From NCBI GenBank assembly GCA_027067975.1, contig JAMOUS010000178.1:1-36853 (forward strand): 36,853 bases of DNA. The letters are read 5' to 3'. The notes beneath the pieces were generated by a model. It had not been told where the DNA came from and searched no databases. It saw only the letters and a list, made by a program, of their open reading frames with translations. The DNA is from Bacteroidales bacterium (GTDB taxonomy: Bacteria > Bacteroidota > Bacteroidia > Bacteroidales > VadinHA17). The translations under genes and the position numbers were made by a program. Of the stretch, positions 1 to 9,057 are shown piece by piece. The stretch's first letter is position 1. Each line of letters starts with the position of its first letter.

Positions 1-1162
1 CCGGGCTTTTCTCCGTGGAGAGGTAATAAAAATACCGATGGGCAGGATCGAACCCCAAAACCTCCGTAGCATCATATTTTCCCGGCGTGAGGTCGCCGTG
101 CAGCTTGCCGGTAAGATCGTACAGATAGACATGGTCGTAGCCGCTGCGGCGACTGCGCCAAAGGAAGAGCGATCCGCCCACAAAATGCGGCGGATGCAGG
201 GGTTCCACATACCGTTCGTCCTCCTCCTCAAAGAGGGTCAGGATCTTTTTCCCTGTCTCGACGAAATACATGTTCAGCCACATGTGGTTCTGCTCGCGGT
301 TGACCACGGCGATCAAGACATAATGGCCGTCGGGTGTCCACGCCACATTGGTGAGGTATTGGTCGTAAGGACCGGGTGTCTCGATCAACCTTTTCCGCCC
401 GGTGTTGAGGTCATACACCCACAGGTGCACCTCCTCGCTCTCCATACCTGCCATGGGGTATTTGATGTTCTTCAGCTTCGCCACGCGAGCGCGGATATCC
501 ACCAGCGGATAGTCGGTCACACGGGTCTCGTCCTTGCGGTACCAGGCGAGGCGGCTGCCGTCGGGGGACCAAAAGGTGCCTTTTTCGATGCCAAACTCGT
601 TGCGGGACACCGACTGGCCGTTGACAAAACCCGCTATGCTGTCGTAGGTGATCTGTGTGATCTTGCCTTCCGGTTCGGCGATGAAGAGGTTCTGCCCACG
701 GGTGAAGGCCACCGCCGGCCGTTGCGGGGAGAAGTCGGCATGGGCGGCCGGCGCAGGGACCCGTATGTAGCGGTCAAGATGCAGGCCCTTCTCCCCTGCC
801 GTCATGATCACCCAGGTGGTATCATGACGGAACCAGAAACGCTGCGAGGTGATCCAGTGTATCCCGGGCAGGGACGGCAACGTATCGCTGAAAAGCTTTT
901 CCGTGGCGTTGCACAACCCTTGCCGGGTAAAAAGGAGCTTCTCCCTACCGGAGGTAGGATCCTTCTCCATGAGAGAGTCTCCTTGGGCATAGGAGAGCGT
1001 ATGTCCCCCCGGACGCCATTGCAACTGGGGGATATCCTCGATGCGATGGTCAAGGTAAGGCCCTGCGACGGCATCCCTGAGCGTCAGGACGGTCCGCTGA
1101 CCCTGCAAGGGCAGCGACAACAACAAAAAACCCCAAAAGATATTCCGGAACAGTGTTTTCAT
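1..1162 (-). CDS. Dipeptidyl peptidase IV family (S9B) protein, N-terminal part; 3' end runs off the window
   Basis: Minus-strand frame from ATG at 1162 (MKTLFRNIFWGFLLLSLPLQGQRTVLTLRDAVAGPYLDHRIEDIPQLQWRPGG...) stays open to position 1; contains DPP-IV N-terminal propeller text such as SVSRNEFGIEKGTFWSPDGSRLAWYRKDE. Missing from the ORF track because it is truncated. Confidence 0.88.
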   Translation of the reverse strand, partial: MKTLFRNIFWGFLLLSLPLQGQRTVLTLRDAVAGPYLDHRIEDIPQLQWRPGGHTLSYAQGDSLMEKDPTSGREKLLFTRQGLCNATEKLFSDTLPSLPGIHWITSQRFWFRHDTTWVIMTAGEKGLHLDRYIRVPAPAAHADFSPQRPAVAFTRGQNLFIAEPEGKITQITYDSIAGFVNGQSVSRNEFGIEKGTFWSPDGSRLAWYRKDETRVTDYPLVDIRARVAKLKNIKYPMAGMESEEVHLWVYDLNTGRKRLIETPGPYDQYLTNVAWTPDGHYVLIAVVNREQNHMWLNMYFVETGKKILTLFEEEDERYVEPLHPPHFVGGSLFLWRSRRSGYDHVYLYDLTGKLHGDLTPGKYDATEVLGFDPAHRYFYYLSTEKSP

Positions 1163-1268
1163 GATCAATGTTTTTTTTTCGTACCGGCCCTGCTATGGGC
1201 AACAGACAAAGTTGCCAAATATGCCGAAGAAGAGCAAGCCTGACAGGGGAAAATCCGGCGGGTCCTGT

Positions 1269-1276
1269 TATCTTTG
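1269..1276 (+). promoter_or_regulatory. Bacteroidota -7 box TATCTTTG upstream of aminopeptidase P
   Basis: Exact match to TAnnTTTG 33 bp before the ATG at 1309. Confidence 0.45.
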
Positions 1277-1308
1277 TTCCCGGAGGAAGGGGGACAACCA
1301 AAACACGA

Positions 1309-3114
1309 ATGGCGATGAACGAAACACATAGGAAACGATTGGAAGCTTTGCGGGCGGCAATGGAGAGGGAAGGACTGGAGGCGTACGTGATCCCCTCTGC
1401 CGACCCGCACATGAGCGAATACCTCCCCGACCGTTGGCGTATCATGGCCTGGCTTACCGGATTCACCGGCTCTGCAGGCACGGTGGTGGTAACGCGCGAC
1501 TTCGCCGGGGTATGGACCGACTCACGCTATTTCCTTCAGGCGGAGGAACAGCTGCGCGACACAGGCTTCGAGCTGGTCAGACTGAAGATCCCCCATACAC
1601 CCGAATATATCGATTGGCTGGCCACCCGCCTGCCACACAACGCCAAGGTGGGCTATGACAGCACTCTTTTCTCCGTGGCGCTGGCACGGCGTCTGGAACA
1701 TCTTCTCGAAGAAAAGGGCATCCAGGTGTCACGGGGTCATGATCTCATCACCCCCTTATGGGACGACCGTCCCCCTTTTCCGGCAGCTCCCGCCTTTGAA
1801 CATCCCGCGACCTTTGCAGGGCGCAGCCTGAAAGAAAAACTCGACGCCCTGCGTGACGCCCTTTTCGAACGCGACTGTGATGCTTTGCTCCTGACCGCGC
1901 TCGACGAGGTGGCCTGGACCTTCAATATCCGTGGCAATGATATTCCCTATAATCCTGTGGTGTTGTCGTGGGGCCTGATCACCAAGGAGGAGGCACGTCT
2001 TTACATCCGGCCGGAGAAGATGCCGCGCGAGCTGTTCGTACGTCTCGAGGCGCAGGGGGTGATCTTGCGGGATTACGATGAGATCACGAACGATCTGGCC
2101 ATCCTGCCGGCAGGAAGCCGTCTGTGGTTCTCCCCCTCTTTTACCAATATGCAGTTGTACGACTCCCTGCCGCCGGCGGTGAATACGATCGAGGAGATCA
2201 CCCCGGCAGCACGCCTGAAGGCGGTGAAGCACAAGGAAGAGCTTGAGCATCTGCGGGAGGTGATGGTCCGTGACGGGGTGGCGATGGTACGGTTCCTGCG
2301 CTGGCTGGAAGAGGCGGTACCGCAGGGCAGTGTGGACGAGCTGTCGGCAGCCGGGAAGCTCGAATCGTTCCGGGCCGGGCAGTTGCATTTCCGCGGTCCC
2401 AGCTTCGCCACCATCTCCTCCTTTGGTCCGCACGGGGCGGTGATCCACTATACCCCTGACGAGAAGAGCAGCCTGCCTCTATCGGTGCCGGGGATCTATC
2501 TGGTCGACTCGGGCGGGCAATACCTCGACGGCACCACCGACATCACCCGCACGGTGGTCTTTGGCGAGCCCACCCGGCAGCAGCAGCAGGATTTCACGCT
2601 CGTGCTCAAGGGGATGATCGACCTGGCGCTGGCCCGTTTCCCGTCCGGGACGGTGGGTCATCAACTCGATCTCCTGGCGCGCCAGCCCCTATGGACAGAA
2701 GGCCTCGACTACGGCCACGGCACCGGCCACGGGGTGAGCTATTTCCTCAACGTCCATGAAGGACCCCAGTCGATCAACCCCGGCAAGGCGGGAGGCAAGG
2801 CCGTCCCCCTCGAGACCGGCATGGTACTCACCGACGAGCCGGGTCTCTATCGCGAGGGGGAATACGGCATCCGCACCGAGAATATGATGGTGGTCACCGG
2901 AGCCGGTGAAACCCCCTTTGGCACTTTTCTGCAATTCGAGACCCTCACTCTCTGTCCCATAGAAAAAAAGCTGATCCTCCCGGAACTCCTTGACGAGCGG
3001 GAACGGGCGTGGCTGGATGCTTACCACGAAGAGGTATACCGACGCCTCTCTCCCCTACTCGACGAAGAAGAACGTGCGTGGCTGCGGGAAAAGACCCTGC
3101 CGCTGGAAAGATAA
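1309..3114 (+). CDS. Aminopeptidase P family (M24B) Xaa-Pro aminopeptidase
   Basis: MAMNETHRKRLEALRAAMEREGLEAYVIPSADPHMSEYLPDRW; metal-site motifs VDSGGQYLDGTTDITRTV, GHGTGHGVSYFLNVHEGP, TDEPGLYREGEYGIRTEN. Confidence 0.93.
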   Translation: MAMNETHRKRLEALRAAMEREGLEAYVIPSADPHMSEYLPDRWRIMAWLTGFTGSAGTVVVTRDFAGVWTDSRYFLQAEEQLRDTGFELVRLKIPHTPEYIDWLATRLPHNAKVGYDSTLFSVALARRLEHLLEEKGIQVSRGHDLITPLWDDRPPFPAAPAFEHPATFAGRSLKEKLDALRDALFERDCDALLLTALDEVAWTFNIRGNDIPYNPVVLSWGLITKEEARLYIRPEKMPRELFVRLEAQGVILRDYDEITNDLAILPAGSRLWFSPSFTNMQLYDSLPPAVNTIEEITPAARLKAVKHKEELEHLREVMVRDGVAMVRFLRWLEEAVPQGSVDELSAAGKLESFRAGQLHFRGPSFATISSFGPHGAVIHYTPDEKSSLPLSVPGIYLVDSGGQYLDGTTDITRTVVFGEPTRQQQQDFTLVLKGMIDLALARFPSGTVGHQLDLLARQPLWTEGLDYGHGTGHGVSYFLNVHEGPQSINPGKAGGKAVPLETGMVLTDEPGLYREGEYGIRTENMMVVTGAGETPFGTFLQFETLTLCPIEKKLILPELLDERERAWLDAYHEEVYRRLSPLLDEEERAWLREKTLPLER

Positions 3115-3117
3115 CGG

Positions 3118-4644
3118 TCAGCCTTTCAGAAAATCTTGAACACTCCGGGCATCCAGCCGGTCGTACTGTCCGAGGAAGCCGGCGAGGGCACGGGCCATGA
3201 CCTTTACGCCGCCGGGGTGGTTGCTCTCCAGGTTCAGGGGCAGCACGGGATCGTGCAGCGAGAGGCGCAACAGGAACCAGCCGTCGCCGTGGCGGGCATC
3301 ACAGCTCACCCGCACCCCCTCGTAGTTGGGCTCGACAAGCGTCCAGCCCTCCTTGCGAGCTGCATAAGCTTTCAGCTCTTCCAGGACACGGTTCCCATAT
3401 CCGGCAAAATCCTCGGCGAGGATCCGGATGCGCAACTCTTTCTCCTCGGCGGGGTGTTGCAGCGTGGCAATCAGGTCTTCAAGATGGCGTCCCTCGCGCC
3501 GCAGCCGTGCCATGCGTGTAAGGAGGAAGGAGACGAGATAAGCGCCGTCGTCGAGCCAGTGGTTCTCTTTCATCGCCGCATGACCGGAAGTCTCGATGGC
3601 CAGATGGCACTCTTTCCCCTCCTGGTTGAGGCGGATGGCCTCGTTGATGACGTTGCGGTAACCTCGCCGGTAACGGTGGTGATGCCCACCGAGTTGCCGT
3701 TCGATGAAATCGGTCAATCCTTCGGAAGTGATCGAGTCGGTGACGATCCAGGTAGCGGGATATTTTTCCAGGACGACAGCAGCCACGAGGGCGATGAGGG
3801 CATTGCGGTTGATGGGGGAGCCGTCGCGGCCGATGAGGGCAGCCCGGTCGACATCGGTATCGAAGATGATGCCCAGATCGGCATGATGTTCCTTCACGGC
3901 AGCAGAAAGAGCCTCGAGGGCCTGCGGGTCTTCGGGGTTGGGTGCGTGATTGGGGAAATGGCCGTCAGGGTCGAGGAAAAGGCTGCCCGTAGTCTCTGCG
4001 CCGAGCGGTTCAAGCACCTGCGAGGCGAAGAACCCTCCCGAACCGTTGCCGGCATCGACAAGGATCCGGGTACCGCGCAAAGGATGATCCGGGTCCGTGG
4101 GATCGGCGGCGGCAGTACGGATGTATTGCACCAGCCAGGCGGCATACTCTTTCAGAAAATCCTTGTGGTGGAGTTGTCCCGGCCGCGAAGCAGGGGCCGT
4201 TGTTTCGCCGTTACCGGCCTCTTCGAGGATCTCACGGATGTCACTCTTTTCCAGACCCCCACTCCGGCTGAAAAATTTCATGCCGTTGCGGTTCCAGGGC
4301 AGGTGGCTGGCGGTGATCATGATGGCACCGTCCATCTCCTCGAGCAGGGTCGACATGAACATGGCGGGGGTAGAGGCCAGCCCGTAATCCCACACCTCCA
4401 CGCCGAGAGGCAGCAATGCCCGGCTCACGCCGTCGGCGAGGGCTTTTCCGCTGAGACGGGGATCGCGTCCCAGGGAGATGCGGAGCCCCTCCACGGGGCG
4501 GTCGTCACGGCGTGCCAGCCACGCTGCAAAAGCCCGGGCGATCCTTCCGGCCACCTCCGGGGTCAGGTTGACCGACTCGCCGGCAACCCCTTCCAGGGCC
4601 ACACCCCGGACATCCGAACCGTTTTGTAATTTAAGCAGATCCAT
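3118..4644 (-). CDS. Phosphomannomutase/phosphoglucomutase family (phosphohexomutase)
   Basis: 508 aa; active-site loop ITASHLPWNRNGMKFF, metal loop FDTDVDRAALI, phosphate-binding region YEGVRVSCD. Confidence 0.9.
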   Translation of the reverse strand: MDLLKLQNGSDVRGVALEGVAGESVNLTPEVAGRIARAFAAWLARRDDRPVEGLRISLGRDPRLSGKALADGVSRALLPLGVEVWDYGLASTPAMFMSTLLEEMDGAIMITASHLPWNRNGMKFFSRSGGLEKSDIREILEEAGNGETTAPASRPGQLHHKDFLKEYAAWLVQYIRTAAADPTDPDHPLRGTRILVDAGNGSGGFFASQVLEPLGAETTGSLFLDPDGHFPNHAPNPEDPQALEALSAAVKEHHADLGIIFDTDVDRAALIGRDGSPINRNALIALVAAVVLEKYPATWIVTDSITSEGLTDFIERQLGGHHHRYRRGYRNVINEAIRLNQEGKECHLAIETSGHAAMKENHWLDDGAYLVSFLLTRMARLRREGRHLEDLIATLQHPAEEKELRIRILAEDFAGYGNRVLEELKAYAARKEGWTLVEPNYEGVRVSCDARHGDGWFLLRLSLHDPVLPLNLESNHPGGVKVMARALAGFLGQYDRLDARSVQDFLKG

Positions 4645-4777
4645 GACTACGACATATTTTCTAATTATTACCCGTTATTTCTCGGCTAAATTATGTTGAA
4701 AACTTGAAAATCCCAACATTTTCATTTTTGTACATTTTTAGCTATTTTTAGAACGATAACTCAAACTTATTTTCACA

Positions 4778-5596
4778 ATGGAAAAGATTAATGTCTACCT
4801 CGAAAAAGCGAATGAACTGATCACCACTTATGGAATCAAGGTGATAGGTGCTATTGTAGTCCTCGTACTTGGTCTTTGGATCATCAAACTGATTGTAAGA
4901 TCGATCCGAAAAGCTTTGGACCGTGGAAAAATGGACGACTCCTTAAAACCTTTTATCTCTTCGTTGATTTCCTGGACACTGAAAATATTGTTGTTCATCA
5001 GTGTACTGGGAATGCTTGGCATTCAAATGACTTCCTTCATTGCCATCATCGGTGCTGCCGGCCTGGCGATCGGCATGGCCCTTTCGGGAACGCTGCAGAA
5101 CTTTGCCGGCGGGGTGATGATCCTGCTGTTCAAACCTTTCAAGGTGGGCGACTTCATCAGCGCCCAGGGGTATTCGGGAACAGTAAAGGCCATTCAGATT
5201 TTCAATACCATCCTGAACACACCCGATAAGAAAACCATCATCATCCCCAATGGCGGTCTGGCCACCGGTTCACTCACCAATTTTTCCACAGAACCTGAGC
5301 GTCGTGTCGATTGGACCTTTGGAATCGCTTATGGTGACGATTATGATAAGGCAAAAGAAGTGGTCACACGACTACTTAACGAAGACGACAGAATTCTAAA
5401 AGAACCGGAACCTTTCATCGCCCTCGCCGAACTGGCCGACAGCTCGGTCAACCTAACCGTCAGAGCATGGGTGAAAGGTGCCGACTATTGGAATGTATAC
5501 TTCGACATGAACGAAAAGGTATACAAGACCTTCCCGAAAGAAGGCCTCAACATTCCCTTTCCGCAGATGGACGTTCATGTCATACAGGAAAAGTGA
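4778..5596 (+). CDS. MscS-family mechanosensitive ion channel
   Basis: 272 aa; N-terminal TM helices, GAAGLAIGMALSGTLQNFAGGVMILLFKPFKVGDFI pore/beta-domain signature, IPNGGLATGSLTNFS. Confidence 0.92.
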   Translation: MEKINVYLEKANELITTYGIKVIGAIVVLVLGLWIIKLIVRSIRKALDRGKMDDSLKPFISSLISWTLKILLFISVLGMLGIQMTSFIAIIGAAGLAIGMALSGTLQNFAGGVMILLFKPFKVGDFISAQGYSGTVKAIQIFNTILNTPDKKTIIIPNGGLATGSLTNFSTEPERRVDWTFGIAYGDDYDKAKEVVTRLLNEDDRILKEPEPFIALAELADSSVNLTVRAWVKGADYWNVYFDMNEKVYKTFPKEGLNIPFPQMDVHVIQEK

Positions 5597-5599
5597 GTG

Positions 5600-5957
5600 G
5601 CGATCCGCCTTTGCCAAGACAAAAGACAATAAGGAAAAAGAAAGAGAAAAGGGTTCAGGCATTGTCATGAGGCAACTCGATACCCTGACGCTCTGCCTTC
5701 GGCTCCGGTCAGGGTCAATTCCCCCGGCGGATTCCGCTGCGGCTACGTCTCGCACGAGGCGGGTGTCACTGACTTTAGGCACTTGTAACTTATCACTTTA
5801 GTCACTCACTACAGTACCCTGACGCTCCACTTCGTTCCGGTCAGGGTCAATTCCACCAACGGATTCCGCTGCGGCTTCGCCTTGCAGAATGCGGGTGTCA
5901 TTGACTCGAAGTACTCCAGGCCTTTGCAGTACTCCAGGCACTAAAAAACTTTCATTT
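5600..5957 (-). repeat. Composite dispersed intergenic element, copy 1 (inverted orientation; two H1-H2 hairpin units in tandem, truncated H3)
   Basis: Reverse complement matches copies 2 and 3: AGTTACAAGTGCCTAAAGTCAGTGACACC, TGACAATGCCTGAACCCTTTT, GGCAAAGGCGGATCG; hairpins at 5715-5772, 5682-5715, 5847-5904, 5816-5847. Confidence 0.85.
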
Positions 5958-6863
5958 ATGCCACGCATCTACACGTTTGGAGAAGCATTGCTGGACATCA
6001 TCTTTGAGGGGGGGCAGCCGGTCTCGGCCTGGCCGGGGGGAGCGATGCTCAACACCTCTGTCTCGCTGGGACGGCTGAAGCTACCGGTGTCGTTGATCAC
6101 GGAATACGGTCGCGACCAAGTGGGAGATCTCATCGACACCTTCTTGCGTGACAATGGGGTCGACACTTCGTGGGTGTGCCGTTTTGAAGGTCATCTCACG
6201 ACCCTGGCGCTGGCGTTCCTGAACGAGCGGCGCGAGGCCTCCTATTCTTTTTACAAGGACTATCCCGCAGAGCGGCTGTGTGGGCCGCTGCCGGCGCCGG
6301 CGGAGGGCGACCTGCTGCTGTTCGGATCGTTCTTTGCGCTGGACCCTGCCATACGGCCGGCCCTCCGACGTCTTCTGGATGAAGCCCGCAGGGGGGGAGC
6401 ACTCATCTATTACGACCCCAACTTCCGCAGTTCCCACCTCGATGACCTGCCCCTCCTTCGTGAAGAGATCCTCGCCAACCTCTCCGGCGCCACATTGGTG
6501 CGCGGTTCGGATGAGGACTTTCGCAACATCTTCGGCGCCCGCAATGTCGAGGAAGCTTATCAACACGTCTCCTCCCATTGCCTCTATCTCATTTACACCG
6601 CCAGCAGCGAGGCGGTCTACCTGCGCACCCCCCGCCTTTCGCTCACCCTGCCGGTCCCGCCGGTGAAGGTGGTCAGCACCGTCGGCGCCGGCGACACCTT
6701 CAATGCCGGCATCGCCGCAGAGCTCTTCCGCCGCAGGATCAACCCCGGCACGCTCGAAGCCCTCACCGAAAATGAGTGGCACGGGATCCTCTCCACCGCC
6801 ATCCGTCTCGCCGGACAGGTGTGCGGAACATACGAAAACTATATTGACAAAGATTTTTCTTAG
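5958..6863 (+). CDS. PfkB-family carbohydrate kinase (fructokinase-like)
   Basis: MPRIYTFGEALLDIIFEGGQPVSAWPGGAMLNTSVSLGRL; C-terminal STVGAGDTFNAGIAAEL motif. The ATG at 5958 is preferred over the ORF start at 5889, which lies in the repeat. Confidence 0.92.
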   Translation: MPRIYTFGEALLDIIFEGGQPVSAWPGGAMLNTSVSLGRLKLPVSLITEYGRDQVGDLIDTFLRDNGVDTSWVCRFEGHLTTLALAFLNERREASYSFYKDYPAERLCGPLPAPAEGDLLLFGSFFALDPAIRPALRRLLDEARRGGALIYYDPNFRSSHLDDLPLLREEILANLSGATLVRGSDEDFRNIFGARNVEEAYQHVSSHCLYLIYTASSEAVYLRTPRLSLTLPVPPVKVVSTVGAGDTFNAGIAAELFRRRINPGTLEALTENEWHGILSTAIRLAGQVCGTYENYIDKDFS

Positions 6864-6919
6864 TCCAATATTATTTTATTACGTACATCATTGTCAGTCA
6901 TCTGCTTGCAGACCAACTT

Positions 6920-6955
6920 CTACGTAGTTTACCACGTAGACTCCTACGTAGTCCG
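6920..6955 (+). repeat. Three 12-bp spaced CTACGTAG/CCACGTAG boxes
   Basis: CTACGTAGTTTA-CCACGTAGACTC-CTACGTAGTCCG starting at 6920, 6932 and 6944. Confidence 0.75.
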
Positions 6956-6962
6956 GTAGCCC

Positions 6963-7853
6963 ATGGAAGAGAAAGTCATTCGTAACATACTGGATAATTG
7001 GCATTTGGGAAAGGTTCTGTCGGTCCTGCGGATCCGGCAGGGTTTTGCCAACCACAATTTCAAGGTGGTGACAGGGCTGGGGCAGTATGTTCTGCGTTTG
7101 TGCCGGCAGCGGGAGGCGGAGGATCTGCTTCCGGAGGTTGAGTTGGCCCGTGTGTTGGTGCGTCACGGCATCCCCACCCCCCTTCCGCTACCGGATCGTC
7201 ATGGGAAGGCGATCGTGGTCACGCCGGCGGGACCGGCCGTGTTGTTCCCCTGGGTCGAAGGCGTTCATCCCCCTCCGGGGCCGGGGATGCTCCGCGAGGC
7301 GGGAAGGCTGCTGGGCCGTTTGCATTCCGTGCCTGGGCGGGAGGTTCCCCGCCGTCCCAACACGCTGCAGCCGGAGAGTTGTCGACAGCTTGTCGCCGGC
7401 ACCGGCAGCGGCCCCTGTCTGGACGAAGATCTCCGGCATGCATGGCTCACCATCTTCCGGGAGGTGTCGCCCCACCTCGACCCCAAGCTGCCTCACGGTC
7501 CGGTACACGGCGACCTGTTCCCGGACAACCTCCTGGTGCGGGAGGGTGAGATCGTTGCCCTCCTCGACCTGGAAGAGTTCGCCTGGGATGTCCTCCTTTT
7601 TGACGTGGGGATGACCCTCAATGGTTTCTGTTTTCGCGGGAACCGTTACGACCGCCGTGCGGCGGGACTGTTATTGGCCGCTTACGAAGAGGTACGTCCG
7701 TTCACCGCCGCCGAGCGCCGCTGCCTGGATGCCTGGGTCCGCTGGAGTGCCCTGGCCATGGCCTGCTGGCATATTCGCGACTGTCAACGGCATGGCCCCC
7801 AGCCCGGACAACCCCAACGCATCCGCGAGTTGATCCTCAGAAGCCTCTCCTGA
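6963..7853 (+). CDS. Phosphotransferase of the APH / homoserine kinase type II family
   Basis: GFANHNFKV nucleotide loop; [15 protein letters not shown] catalytic loop; [18 protein letters not shown]. Confidence 0.85.
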   Translation: MEEKVIRNILDNWHLGKVLSVLRIRQGFANHNFKVVTGLGQYVLRLCRQREAEDLLPEVELARVLVRHGIPTPLPLPDRHGKAIVVTPAGPAVLFPWVEGVHPPPGPGMLREAGRLLGRLHSVPGREVPRRPNTLQPESCRQLVAGTGSGPCLDEDLRHAWLTIFREVSPHLDPKLPHGPVHGDLFPDNLLVREGEIVALLDLEEFAWDVLLFDVGMTLNGFCFRGNRYDRRAAGLLLAAYEEVRPFTAAERRCLDAWVRWSALAMACWHIRDCQRHGPQPGQPQRIRELILRSLS

Positions 7854-7880
7854 AGCGACACGATCTTGGAAAAGATTCCG

Positions 7881-7888
7881 TATCTTTG
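7881..7888 (+). promoter_or_regulatory. Candidate -7 box TATCTTTG upstream of phosphofructokinase
   Basis: Exact TAnnTTTG, 23 bp before the ATG at 7912; no clear -33 element seen. Confidence 0.4.
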
Positions 7889-7911
7889 ATTCACCTAACC
7901 AACCTGTGATC

Positions 7912-9057
7912 ATGGGCAAACTGATCGGTATCCTGACGGCCGGCGGCGACACGCCCGGCCTGAATGCGGCCATACGCGCCATCGGCAAGGCGGCTATCAG
8001 TGTTTACGGCATGGAGGTCATCGGCTTCAAGGACGGCTTCCGCGGATTGATGGAGAACCGTTTCATCGAGTTGGACAGCAAAGCGCTCTCGGGCATCCTC
8101 ACCACCGGCGGGACGATCCTGGGCACCAGCCGCGACAAACCCCACAAGATGCTTGTCGGCGGCAAGGTCATGGACATGACCGACGTGATCGTCGACAATT
8201 ATCACAAGCATCATCTGGATGCGCTGGTATGTCTGGGCGGAGGCGGCACCCAGAAAAACGCCTATCATCTTTACAAGCACGGTCTCAACATCATCACTCT
8301 GCCCAAGACCATCGACAACGATGTGGCCATGACGGATGTGACCTTCGGTTTCGACACGGCACTGGGCATTGCCACCGAGGCCATCGACCGTCTGCACAGC
8401 ACGGCCCATTCGCACCACCGCATCATTGTGGTGGAGATCATGGGGCACCGTGCCGGCTGGCTGGCGCTGGGGGCGGGGGTCTCGGGCGGTGCCGACGTCA
8501 TCCTCATCCCGGAGATCCCCTATGATGTGAAGGTGGTGGCCGAGTCGATCCTCCAGCGGAGCCGCGCGGGGAAGAACTTCAGCATCGTCGCCATCGCCGA
8601 AGGGTCGATTTCGAAGGAGATGGCCGCCCTACGGCAGGAGTTGGAACAGAAGCTAAAGGCCTTGCCTCCCGGCGCTCCCGACGAAGAGCGCACACGTATC
8701 AAACAAGAGTTGAAAGATCTCGACACCCTCCACTCGAACAACACCATGCGGCTGGCCAAAGAGCTGGAAGAGCTCACCGGCCTGGAGTCGCGGGTCACCA
8801 TCCTGGGCCACCTGCAACGGGGCGGCTCCCCCTCGGCGGCCGACCGGTTGCTGGCAACACGTCTGGGTACCGCCGCCGCCAAGCTCATCCATGAGGAGGT
8901 GTTCGGCGTCATGGTCGCCGCCAAAGGGAAAAAGGCGGTTCCCGTACCCCTGAAAAAAGTGGTGGAAAAGAAAAAGACCGTCCCGCCCGACCATCCCTGG
9001 ATCGAGAGCGCCCGTTTCGTGGGCACCTGCATGGGCGACCGCCCCGCCAACAGTTGA
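7912..9057 (+). CDS. 6-phosphofructokinase (ATP- or PPi-dependent not resolved)
   Basis: [71 protein letters not shown]. Confidence 0.93.
   Translation: MGKLIGILTAGGDTPGLNAAIRAIGKAAISVYGMEVIGFKDGFRGLMENRFIELDSKALSGILTTGGTILGTSRDKPHKMLVGGKVMDMTDVIVDNYHKHHLDALVCLGGGGTQKNAYHLYKHGLNIITLPKTIDNDVAMTDVTFGFDTALGIATEAIDRLHSTAHSHHRIIVVEIMGHRAGWLALGAGVSGGADVILIPEIPYDVKVVAESILQRSRAGKNFSIVAIAEGSISKEMAALRQELEQKLKALPPGAPDEERTRIKQELKDLDTLHSNNTMRLAKELEELTGLESRVTILGHLQRGGSPSAADRLLATRLGTAAAKLIHEEVFGVMVAAKGKKAVPVPLKKVVEKKKTVPPDHPWIESARFVGTCMGDRPANS

Noticed and set aside
3136-4629. Long antisense ORFs (38-1243, 3136-4629, 9109-10590, 12436-14028, 31104-32405)
   Set aside because: Each lies opposite a clear conserved gene; they show compositionally biased, His/Gln/Asp-rich translations with no recognisable domain and arise from GC-rich codon bias on the sense strand.
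5600-5957. Insertion sequence or transposon
   Set aside because: No transposase ORF and no clear terminal inverted repeats with target-site duplication could be identified; kept as a non-autonomous element of unknown mobility.
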